Source of the DNA: CAJCIY01 sp964245825
GTDB taxonomy: Bacteria > Actinomycetota > Actinomycetes > Mycobacteriales > CAJCIY01
Assembly (NCBI GenBank): GCA_964245825.1
Contig: CAXTNT010000005.1
Location: 128,765 to 192,764, forward strand
Direction: 5' to 3'
Length of the DNA: 64,000 bases
Shown: piece after piece, positions 49,081 to 57,519 of the stretch
How the letters are laid out: the number at the start of each line of letters is the position of its first letter
Numbering within the stretch: position 1 is the stretch's first letter
The notes under the pieces: generated by a model
The model's input: only the letters and a program-made list of their open reading frames with translations
What the model was told of the DNA's origin: nothing
Database searches by the model: none
Position numbers and translations under genes: made by a program

Positions 49081-50457
49081 GTGGTCCCGGTCCGTGGGCA
49101 CTGGCGGCCGCCGCCTCTGGAGGTGACGACGCTGTCCGAGGATGCGCTGCTCGACACGATAGGCGAGGTGGAGCGATCGCTGGCGTGGGCCGCCGCGGTG
49201 CGGTCCGAGCTGATCGCCGAGTACGCCTCCCGCGTCGTCACCGAACCTACGTCCATGGCCGAGGACCGGGAGATGGAGTGGCACCGCGAGGCTCTCGCCG
49301 CCGTCTGCCGGACCTCCTCCTACGAGGCCCACGTCCGCTGCGACACCGCCCTCGCCCTCCGGGACCGACTCCCCGCTGCCGCCGACGCACTGCGACGCGG
49401 CAGCCTGCCGTGGGCACAGGCCGTCGCGCTCGCCCGCGAGTCCCAGGAGCTGGATCCCGTCACCTCCGCGGTGGTGGAGCGCGTCGTGCTGGCAGACCCC
49501 CGCGCGGTGTCGGTCAGCCAGGTCGCCCGCGCCACCCGCGCGGCTGTGCAGCAGCTTCGCCCCGCCGACGCCGACGACCAGGCCCGGACCGCCCTCGAGC
49601 GCCGCAGCCTGCAGTTCTGGGCACCGGCAGACGGGCTGGTCACCGTCCACGGGGAGCTGCCCGTCGACGCTGCCGCCCAGCTCGCGGCCGCGCTCGAACC
49701 TCACACCGCCCGCGCCGGCCCCGACGACCACCGCACCGCCGACCAACGCCGCGCCGACGCCCTCATCGCCCTCGCCACCGGCGACCACCCCCACCGGGCG
49801 CGGGTCCAGCTCCTGGTCCACACCGATCCCGTCCTCGGGCTCAGCGCCGGGCAGATCGACGGCGAGCCCGTAGCGCCGAACACCACCCGTCGCCTGACCT
49901 GCGACGCCGAGATCACCACCCACCTCATCGACCCCACCGGTCGCGTCCACCCCACTCACCCCACCGACCCCACCGGTCGCATCCACCCCGCCCGCCAGGT
50001 CGACCTCGGCGGGCGCGTCGGCCCGGGCGACGAACAGCGGCGGACCCCCGACACCGCGGTGCGACGCCGCCTGCACATCCGGGACCAGCACTGCCGATTT
50101 CCCGGCTGCCCCACCCGGGCCACCCGCTGTCACGCCCACCACATCCGGCACTGGGCCGACGGCGGACCCACCACCGACGACAACCTGATCCTGCTCTGCT
50201 CCCGACACCACCACACCGCCCACGAGGGCGGCTGGCACCTGACCGGCCCCGCCGACGACCCGACCTGGACCGATCCAGGCGGCCGTCGCTACCACCGACC
50301 GCCCGCCACCGCCCAGCTCCCACCCTGGCCCCACGACCCACCCCTCTTGTGGCACCCCGACCCACCTCGACCTCACCCGGGCGAATCCCGAAGATCACTC
50401 AGGACCGAACAGCACCCGACGGCGGCCCGACCACCCGACGACAGCCCACCCTTCTGA
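49081..50457 (+). CDS. DUF222 / HNH endonuclease-domain protein (13E12 type), copy 2
   Basis: The protein (458 residues from GTG 49081; 444 from GTG 49123) has DUF222 and the HNH core CRFPGCPTR, CHAHHIRHWADGG and NLILLCSRHHHTAHEGGW. Both candidate starts are downstream of the SOS box; the frame opens further up to 48823 but without homology. Residues coded by 49930-49989 are an in-frame 36-bp duplication (DPTGRVHPTHPT / DPTGRIHPARQV) inserted before the HNH part. The end RPPDDSPPF parallels the end of copy 1. Confidence 0.87.
   Translation: MVPVRGHWRPPPLEVTTLSEDALLDTIGEVERSLAWAAAVRSELIAEYASRVVTEPTSMAEDREMEWHREALAAVCRTSSYEAHVRCDTALALRDRLPAAADALRRGSLPWAQAVALARESQELDPVTSAVVERVVLADPRAVSVSQVARATRAAVQQLRPADADDQARTALERRSLQFWAPADGLVTVHGELPVDAAAQLAAALEPHTARAGPDDHRTADQRRADALIALATGDHPHRARVQLLVHTDPVLGLSAGQIDGEPVAPNTTRRLTCDAEITTHLIDPTGRVHPTHPTDPTGRIHPARQVDLGGRVGPGDEQRRTPDTAVRRRLHIRDQHCRFPGCPTRATRCHAHHIRHWADGGPTTDDNLILLCSRHHHTAHEGGWHLTGPADDPTWTDPGGRRYHRPPATAQLPPWPHDPPLLWHPDPPRPHPGESRRSLRTEQHPTAARPPDDSPPF
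49930..49989 (+). repeat. 36-bp in-frame direct repeat in the DUF222 gene
   Basis: Copies of a 24-bp block start at 49930 and 49966, differing at one base, with period 36 (12 codons). The Pro/His/Thr-rich product is likely an exposed loop. Confidence 0.8.
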
Positions 50458-50483
50458 CCACGCCCACCAATCTGACCCCTCTA

Positions 50484-50568
50484 GCGCCCTGCGCCGCCCT
50501 GCGCCCTGCGCCGCCCTGCGCCCCGCGCCGCCCTGCGCCCTGCGCCGCCCTGCGCCCTGGGCCGCCCT
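50484..50568. repeat. 17-bp minisatellite, five copies
   Basis: Five head-to-tail copies of GCGCCCTGCGCCGCCCT start at 50484, 50501, 50518, 50535 and 50552; copies 3 and 5 each carry one change, at different positions. The array fills about half of the 185-bp gap between the DUF222/HNH gene and the NERD helicase. The unit length is not a multiple of three. Confidence 0.88.
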
Positions 50569-50642
50569 GCGCCGCGGGGCGGTCACGCCGAGCCCGGGTC
50601 CCTGTCCCGACGTCGACGGCACGAGCGGTCCAGGATCGCTCC

Positions 50643-52310
50643 GTGACGGCGCGGTGCATCCCGACGGAGCCCCGGTTCGACAAGGACCACGGGGCCGAGG
50701 AGGTCATGTGGCGGACGCTGCGCGAGCAGCTCCCGGACGAGGCCGTGCTGTTCCACTCGATCGCCCTCCAGGACGGCGCCGAGCAGCGCGAGGTCGACCT
50801 GCTCGTGGCCTGGCCCGAGCACGGCATGGCGGTCATCGAGGTCAAGGGAGGTCGGGTTCAGTACTGCGACGCTGAGTGGACGCAGGGCGGCAAGCCGATG
50901 GCGCAGAGCCCGATCGAGCAGGCGAACGCCGAGCGGCATCTGCTCCACTCGTACCTGAAGAAGCGTGGGTGCGGCGCCCAGGGCTCGCGGCTCGCGCACC
51001 TGATCGCGCTGCCCCAGACGAGGGTCCCGGGCGACTGGGCGGCGCCGGCCTGCCCGCGCACGATGGTGCTCGACCGCGATGATCTGCCCGGGGCCGCAGA
51101 CGTCGTCCGCCGGGCGTTGGAGCTGCACGGGAGGCACGCGCCGCTGCGCGACGTCGAGGAGCTGATCGACTGTCTGACCGCACCGCTGGTGGGTCAGACG
51201 GAGCTGCTGTCGTTGGTGTGGGAGTGCGAACAGCAGTGGGACCGGTTCACCGACGACCAGCGGCGGATCGCTCGCCAGATCAGGCGACTGGACCGCCTGC
51301 AGGTACGCGGCGGGGCAGGCAGCGGCAAGACCTTCGTCGCGATGCACCTGGCCCGTGAGCACGCCCGGGACGGCAGGAGGGTCGCGCTGGTCTGCTACTC
51401 CCGGGGGCTGGCCCGCTTCTTCCAGCGCGAGGCCGAGACCTGGCCGGCCCGCGAGCGGCCGGCCTTCGTCGGCCTCTTCCACCAGCTTCCGATCGACTGG
51501 GGCGCACCCACCGGGGCCGACGACGACAGCGACTACTGGGAGCGCACGCTGCCCGCCGCGTTGGAGGAGCTGGCGTCCGCGAAGCCGCAGGAGGACCTGT
51601 TCGACACGGTCGTGGTGGACGAGGGCCAGGACTTCGGCGCGTCGTGGTGGCGCTCCACCGAAGCGTTGCTGCGTACGACCTCCCGCGGGCTGTACGTGTT
51701 CCTCGACGAGGCGCAGCGGGTCTTCGCCCGTCCCGGCGAGCCCCCGCTGGATCTGCAGACCTACGAGCTGGAGGAGAACCTCCGCAACACCAAGCAGATC
51801 GCCCAGACCTTCGGGTCGCTGACGTCCGCGGGCCGCTCCCAGGCGCGCGGGCCACAAGGACCGCCCGTGGTTTTCCTGCAGTGCCCCGCGGCGGAGGCTC
51901 AGGACGTCGGCGACGATGCCGTCGCCCGGCTGGTCGACGACGAGGACTGGGATCCGGGTGACATCGCGCTGCTCTCGACGTACCGGCGCCATCCCGTGCA
52001 GCGGGAGGCGTTCGAGGGGCGGCGGTACGACGAATACTGGGACGAGTTTTTCGCCGGCACCGACGTGTTCTACGGCCACGTGCTGGGCTTCAAGGGACTG
52101 GAGCGGCCGGTGGTGATCCTCGCGGTCAACGGCTTCCGCGACGCCGAACGCGCGAAGGAGATGCTCTACGTCGGGCTGTCCCGCGCCCGGGCGCTGCTGG
52201 TCGTCTGCGGTGACCTCACCGAGATCGCGAAGGTCGGTGGTGAGGGCGTACGCCGACGTCTGCGGGCAGGGGCGACCAGCCTGTCGACCGGGGCAACGTG
52301 GTCGGGCTGA
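50643..52310 (+). CDS. NERD nuclease-domain / UvrD-like SF1 helicase
   Basis: The 555-residue protein has an N-terminal NERD nuclease domain (about 15-125) with Asp52 in REVDLLV and Glu66-x-Lys68 in VIEVKGG. The helicase core follows: Walker A RGGAGSGKTFVA (222-233), Walker B VVVDEGQDF (323-331) and MLYVGLSRARALLVV. It would act on branched or broken DNA. The GTG at 50643 is chosen from where the homology begins; the same frame is open upstream through the DUF222 gene and is a shadow there. Confidence 0.9.
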   Translation: MTARCIPTEPRFDKDHGAEEVMWRTLREQLPDEAVLFHSIALQDGAEQREVDLLVAWPEHGMAVIEVKGGRVQYCDAEWTQGGKPMAQSPIEQANAERHLLHSYLKKRGCGAQGSRLAHLIALPQTRVPGDWAAPACPRTMVLDRDDLPGAADVVRRALELHGRHAPLRDVEELIDCLTAPLVGQTELLSLVWECEQQWDRFTDDQRRIARQIRRLDRLQVRGGAGSGKTFVAMHLAREHARDGRRVALVCYSRGLARFFQREAETWPARERPAFVGLFHQLPIDWGAPTGADDDSDYWERTLPAALEELASAKPQEDLFDTVVVDEGQDFGASWWRSTEALLRTTSRGLYVFLDEAQRVFARPGEPPLDLQTYELEENLRNTKQIAQTFGSLTSAGRSQARGPQGPPVVFLQCPAAEAQDVGDDAVARLVDDEDWDPGDIALLSTYRRHPVQREAFEGRRYDEYWDEFFAGTDVFYGHVLGFKGLERPVVILAVNGFRDAERAKEMLYVGLSRARALLVVCGDLTEIAKVGGEGVRRRLRAGATSLSTGATWSG

Positions 52311-52319
52311 TGACGCCGC

Positions 52320-52997
52320 TCAGGGCTCGACGCGGACGACCAGGGCCAGCGTCGCCTCCGCTCCACCGCTGACCTCGATAGCCGCGGTGTACCGCGCCCC
52401 GCGGATGAACACGTCCGGGTCGAGGTGCACCCCGAGGCCGATCTCGGCCTCGTCCCCGGCCGGCACGGTCACCGACGCGGGCGACGCGTCGATCACGGCG
52501 GGCACCTCGTGGCCGTCGGCGGCCAGCAGCGGCCCGGGCCGCAGGGCGATCCGACGGGCCCGGGGGTGCTTGTTCGCGACCGTCACGGCCCCGGTCAGCT
52601 GCGCCCCGAGCGGACCGGAAAGCACGACCTCGCTGGTCGCCGGTGCACCGGCCTCCCCGGTGGTTGCGGCGTCGTCCCGGTGGTCTGAGGTCGGGACCGA
52701 AGCCCGGACCGATGCACGGACGTCGCGCACGACGGCCTTCCCGGTCCGCGACCCCAGCGCCACGACGTCGGCCGCGTACGAGAGGCCGAGGCTCGACAGG
52801 CCGCGCCAGTAGCGCTCGCTCTCCCGCCGGGCGGAGTCCAGGTACGCGCGCCCCGCCGCCGCCCGGTCGGTGCCGCTGGTCAGCGAGGTGCGCACCAGCT
52901 CGACGTACTCGCGGCCGAGCCGGGTCTGCGTCTCGACCGCCTCGCCCGCTAGCGCGGCCAGCCGGGCGAACGCCCTCTCGTCGGTGTTGTCGCTCAT
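52320..52997 (-). CDS. Hypothetical protein with helical N-terminus and beta-sandwich C-terminus
   Basis: The 225-residue protein has a helical N-terminal half (about 1-90, phasin-like heptads such as RLGREYVELVRTSL) and a C-terminal Ig-like half (about 118-225, SEVVLSGPLGAQLTGAVTVANK, PAVIDASPASVTVPAGDEAEI). No signal peptide or cysteines. It converges on the NERD gene (9-bp gap) and follows the beta-propeller gene on the same strand. Function unknown. Confidence 0.75.
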   Translation of the reverse strand: MSDNTDERAFARLAALAGEAVETQTRLGREYVELVRTSLTSGTDRAAAGRAYLDSARRESERYWRGLSSLGLSYAADVVALGSRTGKAVVRDVRASVRASVPTSDHRDDAATTGEAGAPATSEVVLSGPLGAQLTGAVTVANKHPRARRIALRPGPLLAADGHEVPAVIDASPASVTVPAGDEAEIGLGVHLDPDVFIRGARYTAAIEVSGGAEATLALVVRVEP

Positions 52998-53058
52998 CGG
53001 ACCTCTCCTGTCAGCAGCAGCCGGAGCCGCAGGTCATGTCGAACTCGGTCGGGCATGT

Positions 53059-54285
53059 TCAGGTGCCTCCGGTCGGGCTGACGAGGTGGGAGTGGTGGAA
53101 CCCCAACCGAGGGTCACTCCACGGGCCCAGGCGGGCGTCGAACTCCTGCAGGTCGGGCATCGGTACCCGCAGCCGCAGCGTGAGGCTCGGGTAGTCGTAC
53201 ACCGTGATGTGGTTCTGGCCGCGGTTCGCGGTGAACAGCAGGCTCTGGTCGGCCGAGAGCTGACACGCATAGACCCCGTCGAACAGCGCGCCCCGGCTGA
53301 CCTGCAGTGCGGCGGCGTAGTGCTTGGCGTTGGTGAACATCCCGCCGCGGGCGAAGGTGTCCGCGACCGTGGCCATCGCCTGCCGCCGCAGCGGCCACTG
53401 GCTCAGCGCGCCGGGATGCTCGTCGATGATCCGGTGCGTACGCATCGAGTCGAGGTCGATCAGCACCACGGTCTGGCTGCCTCCGGTGGAGAAGATCAGC
53501 TCACGGTCGGAGATCGTGACGTCGGAGTTGATGTGTGCCGGCACCTCGCGACCGGCCGACCAGTGCCGCAGGATCTGCCCGGTCTCGGCGTCGATCTCAT
53601 AGGCGTACTCGCGGAAGTTGGACATCGCCCATTCGTGCCAGTCGTGGCCGTCGCCGGGCGCGACCCGGAACGAGATGCCGTAGAACACGTCCAGCACCGG
53701 GTGGCAGACCACGTGCCAGCAGGTGGTCGGCAACTCCACCCGGCGGACGTCTCCGGTGACCAGGTCCAGGATGCCGACCTCCCTCGCCTCGCCGCGCGTC
53801 GGGTGGTCCATCCCGCCGTAGACGACGTACCGCCCCGAGGCCGTGCGCTTCATGGCGTGCGGGATCTTCAGGCCGTGCGGGCCGATGGGCTCGGCCTTGG
53901 TGAGGCGGTTGAGGTCGAGTCGCCAGAAGCTCTCGCCGACGGCGGCCACGAACTCGGTGTCGTCGAGCCAGACCAGATGGGTGCTGCCCTTGATGCTGGT
54001 GTCGGGGACCTCGAAACGCAACGTGGAGACGCGGTCGATCTCCTCCAGCGACGCGGCGTCGTAGAACAGCAGTTGCTGGGCGGTGTTCCCGAGGAAGCCG
54101 ACGCGCCGGTCGGGGCTGACGTTCGGCGCGTGTCCGCCGGCCGCCCCGTCGAAATACACGATCTTATAGGCGAAATCGGACGAATCCGGATCGTATTTGA
54201 ACACACATATACCGGCCCGCCCCTCCAGGCCGTTGAGGCCCGAGCCGTCCAGGGCGATATGGAACGCGTAGGGATAATCCCGCAC
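53059..54285 (-). CDS. Beta-propeller protein of unknown function
   Basis: The 408-residue protein begins MRDYPYAFHIALDGSGLNG and is built of repeated beta-rich blades with conserved His residues (HAPNVSPDRRVGFL, GSTHLVWLDD, CWHVVCHPVLDVFYG, PAHINSDVTIS), as in YVTN/YncE-like or carotenoid-oxygenase-like propellers. The GTG start follows GGAGGA (54295-54300) by 9 nt. In the same frame, right after the stop, the sequence would read TCPTEFDMTCGSGCC and then stop, an unexpected Cys-rich tail. Bases coding the N-terminus (about 54150-54280) are less GC-rich than the rest. Confidence 0.8.
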   Translation of the reverse strand: MRDYPYAFHIALDGSGLNGLEGRAGICVFKYDPDSSDFAYKIVYFDGAAGGHAPNVSPDRRVGFLGNTAQQLLFYDAASLEEIDRVSTLRFEVPDTSIKGSTHLVWLDDTEFVAAVGESFWRLDLNRLTKAEPIGPHGLKIPHAMKRTASGRYVVYGGMDHPTRGEAREVGILDLVTGDVRRVELPTTCWHVVCHPVLDVFYGISFRVAPGDGHDWHEWAMSNFREYAYEIDAETGQILRHWSAGREVPAHINSDVTISDRELIFSTGGSQTVVLIDLDSMRTHRIIDEHPGALSQWPLRRQAMATVADTFARGGMFTNAKHYAAALQVSRGALFDGVYACQLSADQSLLFTANRGQNHITVYDYPSLTLRLRVPMPDLQEFDARLGPWSDPRLGFHHSHLVSPTGGT

Positions 54286-54406
54286 GTGTCGTGATCCTCC
54301 AGGCCGAGGACAGGTCGCTGCGCAGTCTGCCGCACCGGCGGGAATTGCGATAGCCGTACGGACGGGTCATTGCAGATGGTGGCCGCAGCCGGTGTTCGGT
54401 GGTTCG

Positions 54407-56488
54407 ATGGCCCGCATGACCGAGGCGGGCGAGCGGGCGTCCGTCGCGCGCGGCGGACCTGCGCAGGAGCTGCTCGGCCAGGCGCTCGCCGGGGTGTCGC
54501 TGGCACGACGGCCCGGTCGACGCGACCGCGCGACCGCCGCCGTCGTCGTCGCCCTCTCGCCCCCGGCGCCGGTGGCCGCCGCGGTGCTGCACGCGCTGGT
54601 CGACCGCCTGCGTGACGAGGGCTGGACCCGCGTGGTCGTGGCCGGCGCCCTGACCACCCTCGACCGCGACCGCGGCTACGACGACCCGGTGTCGCTCGCG
54701 CGCGACGCCGGCTACCTGGGGCGGACCCCGGGCGGCAACCGGTACGACGTCGTCGACCTGCGTGCGGAGACGACCGTGGCCGACCTGCCACCCGGCAGTG
54801 TCCTGGCCGGCCGGGACGTCTCCCGCGCCTGGGTACACGCCGGCCTACGCGTCGTGCTGGCGCGCAGCGTTACCGACCCGGTCGACGGGTTCGCGGGGTG
54901 TCTGTCGGTGCTGCTCGGCGTCGTACCGCCCGTGGCCGGTGCGGCACCCGGAGACGTGGCGTGTGCCCTGCTGGCGCACCTGCCCCCCGACGTCGCGGCC
55001 GTGGACGCCCTCATCTCCAGCCACGGCCCGGCCGGCAACGCCGTGCTCGAACCGCTGGAGACCGGCACCGTCATCGCCGGCAACGGCGCGCTGCTGGTGG
55101 ACCTCGCGACCGCCGCCCTGCAGGGGATCGACCCCGCCCGCTCGGCCCTGTGCGCGGCAGCGCTGCGCGACCGTCCCGACCCCCCGCTCGACCACATCCA
55201 CGGTGACCTGACCCCGTTCGCGGGCTGGCGGGCCGCACCGCGACCGCCGGCCCCGGTGCCGGCCGCGATCTCGAGGCTGGCCCAGGTGCTCCGCGCCGGC
55301 GGCTTCGATGTGTTCGGGCCGAGCAAGGCAGCTGCGCAGCTNNNNNNNNNNCTCCGCGCCGAGGCCGACCCGCGGGAGGACGTGGTCGTGCGGGGCCTGC
55401 GCCGCGTGGTCACCGGCGAGGAGTCGGTGCGCGAGCCGGGGCTGGGCTCGCTCTCGCTGCTCGCGGGCGCCGCGACCGACCAGGTACGGGCGTGGTCGAC
55501 GATGTTCGCCAAGGGCCGGGTCGACCGGGTGGAGACCTCGCTGGGGTTCGCCCCGGGCGACCACGCCGACGCCGACTACGACGGTGTCCCGGCGTACCTG
55601 GCTCCGCTCGAACGCCTGCTCGCCGACACCCCGACCGGTGCCGACGGCCTGCGTTGGCGGTACGTCGAGGGGGCGGTCGTCTTCGAGGTCTCCCGGACGG
55701 TCGAGGCCCCGTACGCCTCGTTCGTCGAACGGGTCGACATCGCCGCGGGCATCAGCCTGATGGCCGACTACCTCGGCGGCCGGGTGGTGCCGATCTCGCG
55801 GGACGCCCAGGGCCGGGTGCGGCGCCAGGCCGAGCGGAACCTCTATCTGCCGCAGCCGAACTACCTCGCTTTCTGGGGCGGCGCCCCCATCGACGTCGGC
55901 AAGATCGAGCTGGTCGAGTACGGCGAGGACAGCCAGCGGCTGTCCTGGCGCACCGTCGTCAGCCCGAACGGGTCGGCCGTCTACGACGACGGGTCGCTCA
56001 CCTTCGACCGCGCCGGGCCGACCCAGACCACGCTGACCGTCCGTGGCAGGCAGCTGTTCACCCTGCCGCCGTTCTGGCAGGTCGTCGACCTGGACCGCTA
56101 TCCCGACGTCAAGGACGCCTTGGTGGCCGACGCGTACCGCCGGTTCTTCGCCGGCACCTTCGACAACCTCGAGGCCTGCTACGAGGGCCGGGAGTTCCGC
56201 ATCGGCCGGCCGGCCGCCGACCCCGAAGCGCCGCTGCCGACGACGGCGGTCGCCGCGACCTTCGGGATGGCGCGCGAGTGGCTGACCGAGCGTCCCCTCC
56301 GCGAGCGGCTGGCCCGACCGCCGCGCGACCGTGCCCCGCGCGGTGCACTCGACGGCGACGGCTTCCGGCACTTCACCGGCGCGACCGCGGCGGGGCCGCC
56401 CGCCGCGCGACCCGGCCCGCTGGCCCGGTTTGCCGCCGAGATGCGCGCCGCGTTCGCCGCCGACGCGGCGCGGCTCGGCGGCCGATGA
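54407..56488 (+). CDS. DUF362-like / SRPBCC-like protein, interrupted by an assembly gap
   Basis: The frame encodes about 693 residues, with Xs where 10 Ns fall at 55342-55351. The N-terminal half (about 25-270) resembles DUF362 proteins: RVVVAGALTTLDRDRGYDDP, YDVVDLRAETT, DVSRAWVHAG, SSHGPAGNAV. The C-terminal half (about 340-600) has an SRPBCC-like pattern (YVEGAVVFEVSRTVEAPYA, LYLPQPNYLAFWGGAPIDVG). No Cys-rich Fe-S segment is visible. Frames on both sides agree, but a 10-N gap is arbitrary, so continuity is unproven. The stop overlaps the next gene by 4 bp (ATGA). Confidence 0.65.
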   Translation: MARMTEAGERASVARGGPAQELLGQALAGVSLARRPGRRDRATAAVVVALSPPAPVAAAVLHALVDRLRDEGWTRVVVAGALTTLDRDRGYDDPVSLARDAGYLGRTPGGNRYDVVDLRAETTVADLPPGSVLAGRDVSRAWVHAGLRVVLARSVTDPVDGFAGCLSVLLGVVPPVAGAAPGDVACALLAHLPPDVAAVDALISSHGPAGNAVLEPLETGTVIAGNGALLVDLATAALQGIDPARSALCAAALRDRPDPPLDHIHGDLTPFAGWRAAPRPPAPVPAAISRLAQVLRAGGFDVFGPSKAAAQXXXXLRAEADPREDVVVRGLRRVVTGEESVREPGLGSLSLLAGAATDQVRAWSTMFAKGRVDRVETSLGFAPGDHADADYDGVPAYLAPLERLLADTPTGADGLRWRYVEGAVVFEVSRTVEAPYASFVERVDIAAGISLMADYLGGRVVPISRDAQGRVRRQAERNLYLPQPNYLAFWGGAPIDVGKIELVEYGEDSQRLSWRTVVSPNGSAVYDDGSLTFDRAGPTQTTLTVRGRQLFTLPPFWQVVDLDRYPDVKDALVADAYRRFFAGTFDNLEACYEGREFRIGRPAADPEAPLPTTAVAATFGMAREWLTERPLRERLARPPRDRAPRGALDGDGFRHFTGATAAGPPAARPGPLARFAAEMRAAFAADAARLGGR
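55342..55351. other. Assembly gap, 10 Ns
   Basis: Ten consecutive unknown bases inside the DUF362-like gene. True gap length is unknown. Confidence 0.99.
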
Positions 56489-57519
56489 AGGCGCTGGTCA
56501 CCGGGGCCACCGGACTGCTGGGATCCCATGCGTGCCAGGCGTTTCTGGCCGGGGGACACGAGGTCCGGGCCCTGGTGCGTACGAGCGGTCCCGACATCGA
56601 CGGCGTCGAGCAGGTACGTGGATCCCTCGGCGATCCCGACAGCCTGCGTGCGGCGGCCGACGGCGTGGAGGTGGTGGTGCACTGCGCGGCGATCTACAGC
56701 TACGACCGGGACGACGAGCTCGAGCGGGTGAACGTCGAGGGGACCCGCGCGGTCGTCGAGGCTGCCGCCGAGGCCGGGGTGCGCCGGGTCGTGGTCACCT
56801 CCTCCTCGGTCACCTGCGGGTCGAGCGGCGGCCCGGTCGCCCGCGACGAGTCCGGGACACTCGAGGCCGGTGCGCCGGCGTACTTCCGGAGCAAGGCACG
56901 GCAGGAGGAGGCGGCGCTGGAGGCCGGCGCTCGGCGCGGCGTGGAGGTGGTCCTCGCCTGCCCGACGGTGATCCTGGGCGGGCCCGCGACGCGGCTGGTG
57001 CCGAGCAACGCGATCGTGGCGCGCTACCTGCTCGACCCGAGCCGGAGCACGTACCCCGGCGGATGCAACGTCGTGTCGGCGGGCGATGTCGCGACGGGTC
57101 TCGCCCTGCTGGCCGAGAGGGGCGTGGCGGGCCGGCGCTACCTGCTCGGCGGCGAGAACATCTCCTGGCGGACCCTGCACTCGACGGTCGGCGACCTCAC
57201 CGGGGTGGGCGGCCCGTACCTCGAGATGCCCACGGTGGCGGCCTATCTCGCGACCCTGGCCGCCGAGGGGTGGGCCCGGCTCGCCGGCACGGAATCGCTC
57301 AGCAGCCGCGACGAGGCCCTCACCATCGGGCGGTTCTACTGGTACGACCACCGGCGCGCGGCGGATCTCGGCTACCGGCCCGGCTCGGCCCGCGCGGCGC
57401 TGGCCGAGTCCGTGGCCTGGCTGGTCGCCGGGCCGCACCTGCCGCGCTGGGTGCGCGAGGGTCTGCGCCTGCCCCCGGACGTACGCCGTCGCCGGCCACT
57501 CGTCCCGCGCCCGCTGTGA
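56485..57519 (+). CDS. NAD-dependent epimerase/dehydratase (SDR, HpnA-like)
   Basis: The 344-residue SDR has NAD motif VTGATGLLGSHACQAFL (5-21), VVHCAAIYSY, VTSSSV and a YxxxK in YFRSK. Sequence resembles hopanoid-associated epimerases and related flavanone-reductase-like enzymes, but no hopanoid genes are nearby. The ATG overlaps the stop of the preceding gene by 4 bp, so the two act together. Its 3' 200 bp overlap the open frame of the gene on the other strand. Confidence 0.87.
   Translation: MKALVTGATGLLGSHACQAFLAGGHEVRALVRTSGPDIDGVEQVRGSLGDPDSLRAAADGVEVVVHCAAIYSYDRDDELERVNVEGTRAVVEAAAEAGVRRVVVTSSSVTCGSSGGPVARDESGTLEAGAPAYFRSKARQEEAALEAGARRGVEVVLACPTVILGGPATRLVPSNAIVARYLLDPSRSTYPGGCNVVSAGDVATGLALLAERGVAGRRYLLGGENISWRTLHSTVGDLTGVGGPYLEMPTVAAYLATLAAEGWARLAGTESLSSRDEALTIGRFYWYDHRRAADLGYRPGSARAALAESVAWLVAGPHLPRWVREGLRLPPDVRRRRPLVPRPL

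Noticed and set aside
50484..50568. CRISPR array
   Set aside because: Repeats are directly adjacent with no spacers; no cas genes are nearby apart from a Cas4-like fold in the nuclease-helicase.
49035..50642. N-terminal extension of the NERD helicase through the DUF222 gene
   Set aside because: The extension lacks homology, is Arg/Pro-rich, and overlaps the DUF222/HNH gene in another frame; NERD begins near 50643.
52994..53056. 20-codon open frame between the propeller and the next gene
   Set aside because: It fits neatly by overlaps but has no SD and Leu/Arg-rich content; the alternative Cys-rich reading in the propeller frame looks more protein-like, so neither is called as a gene.
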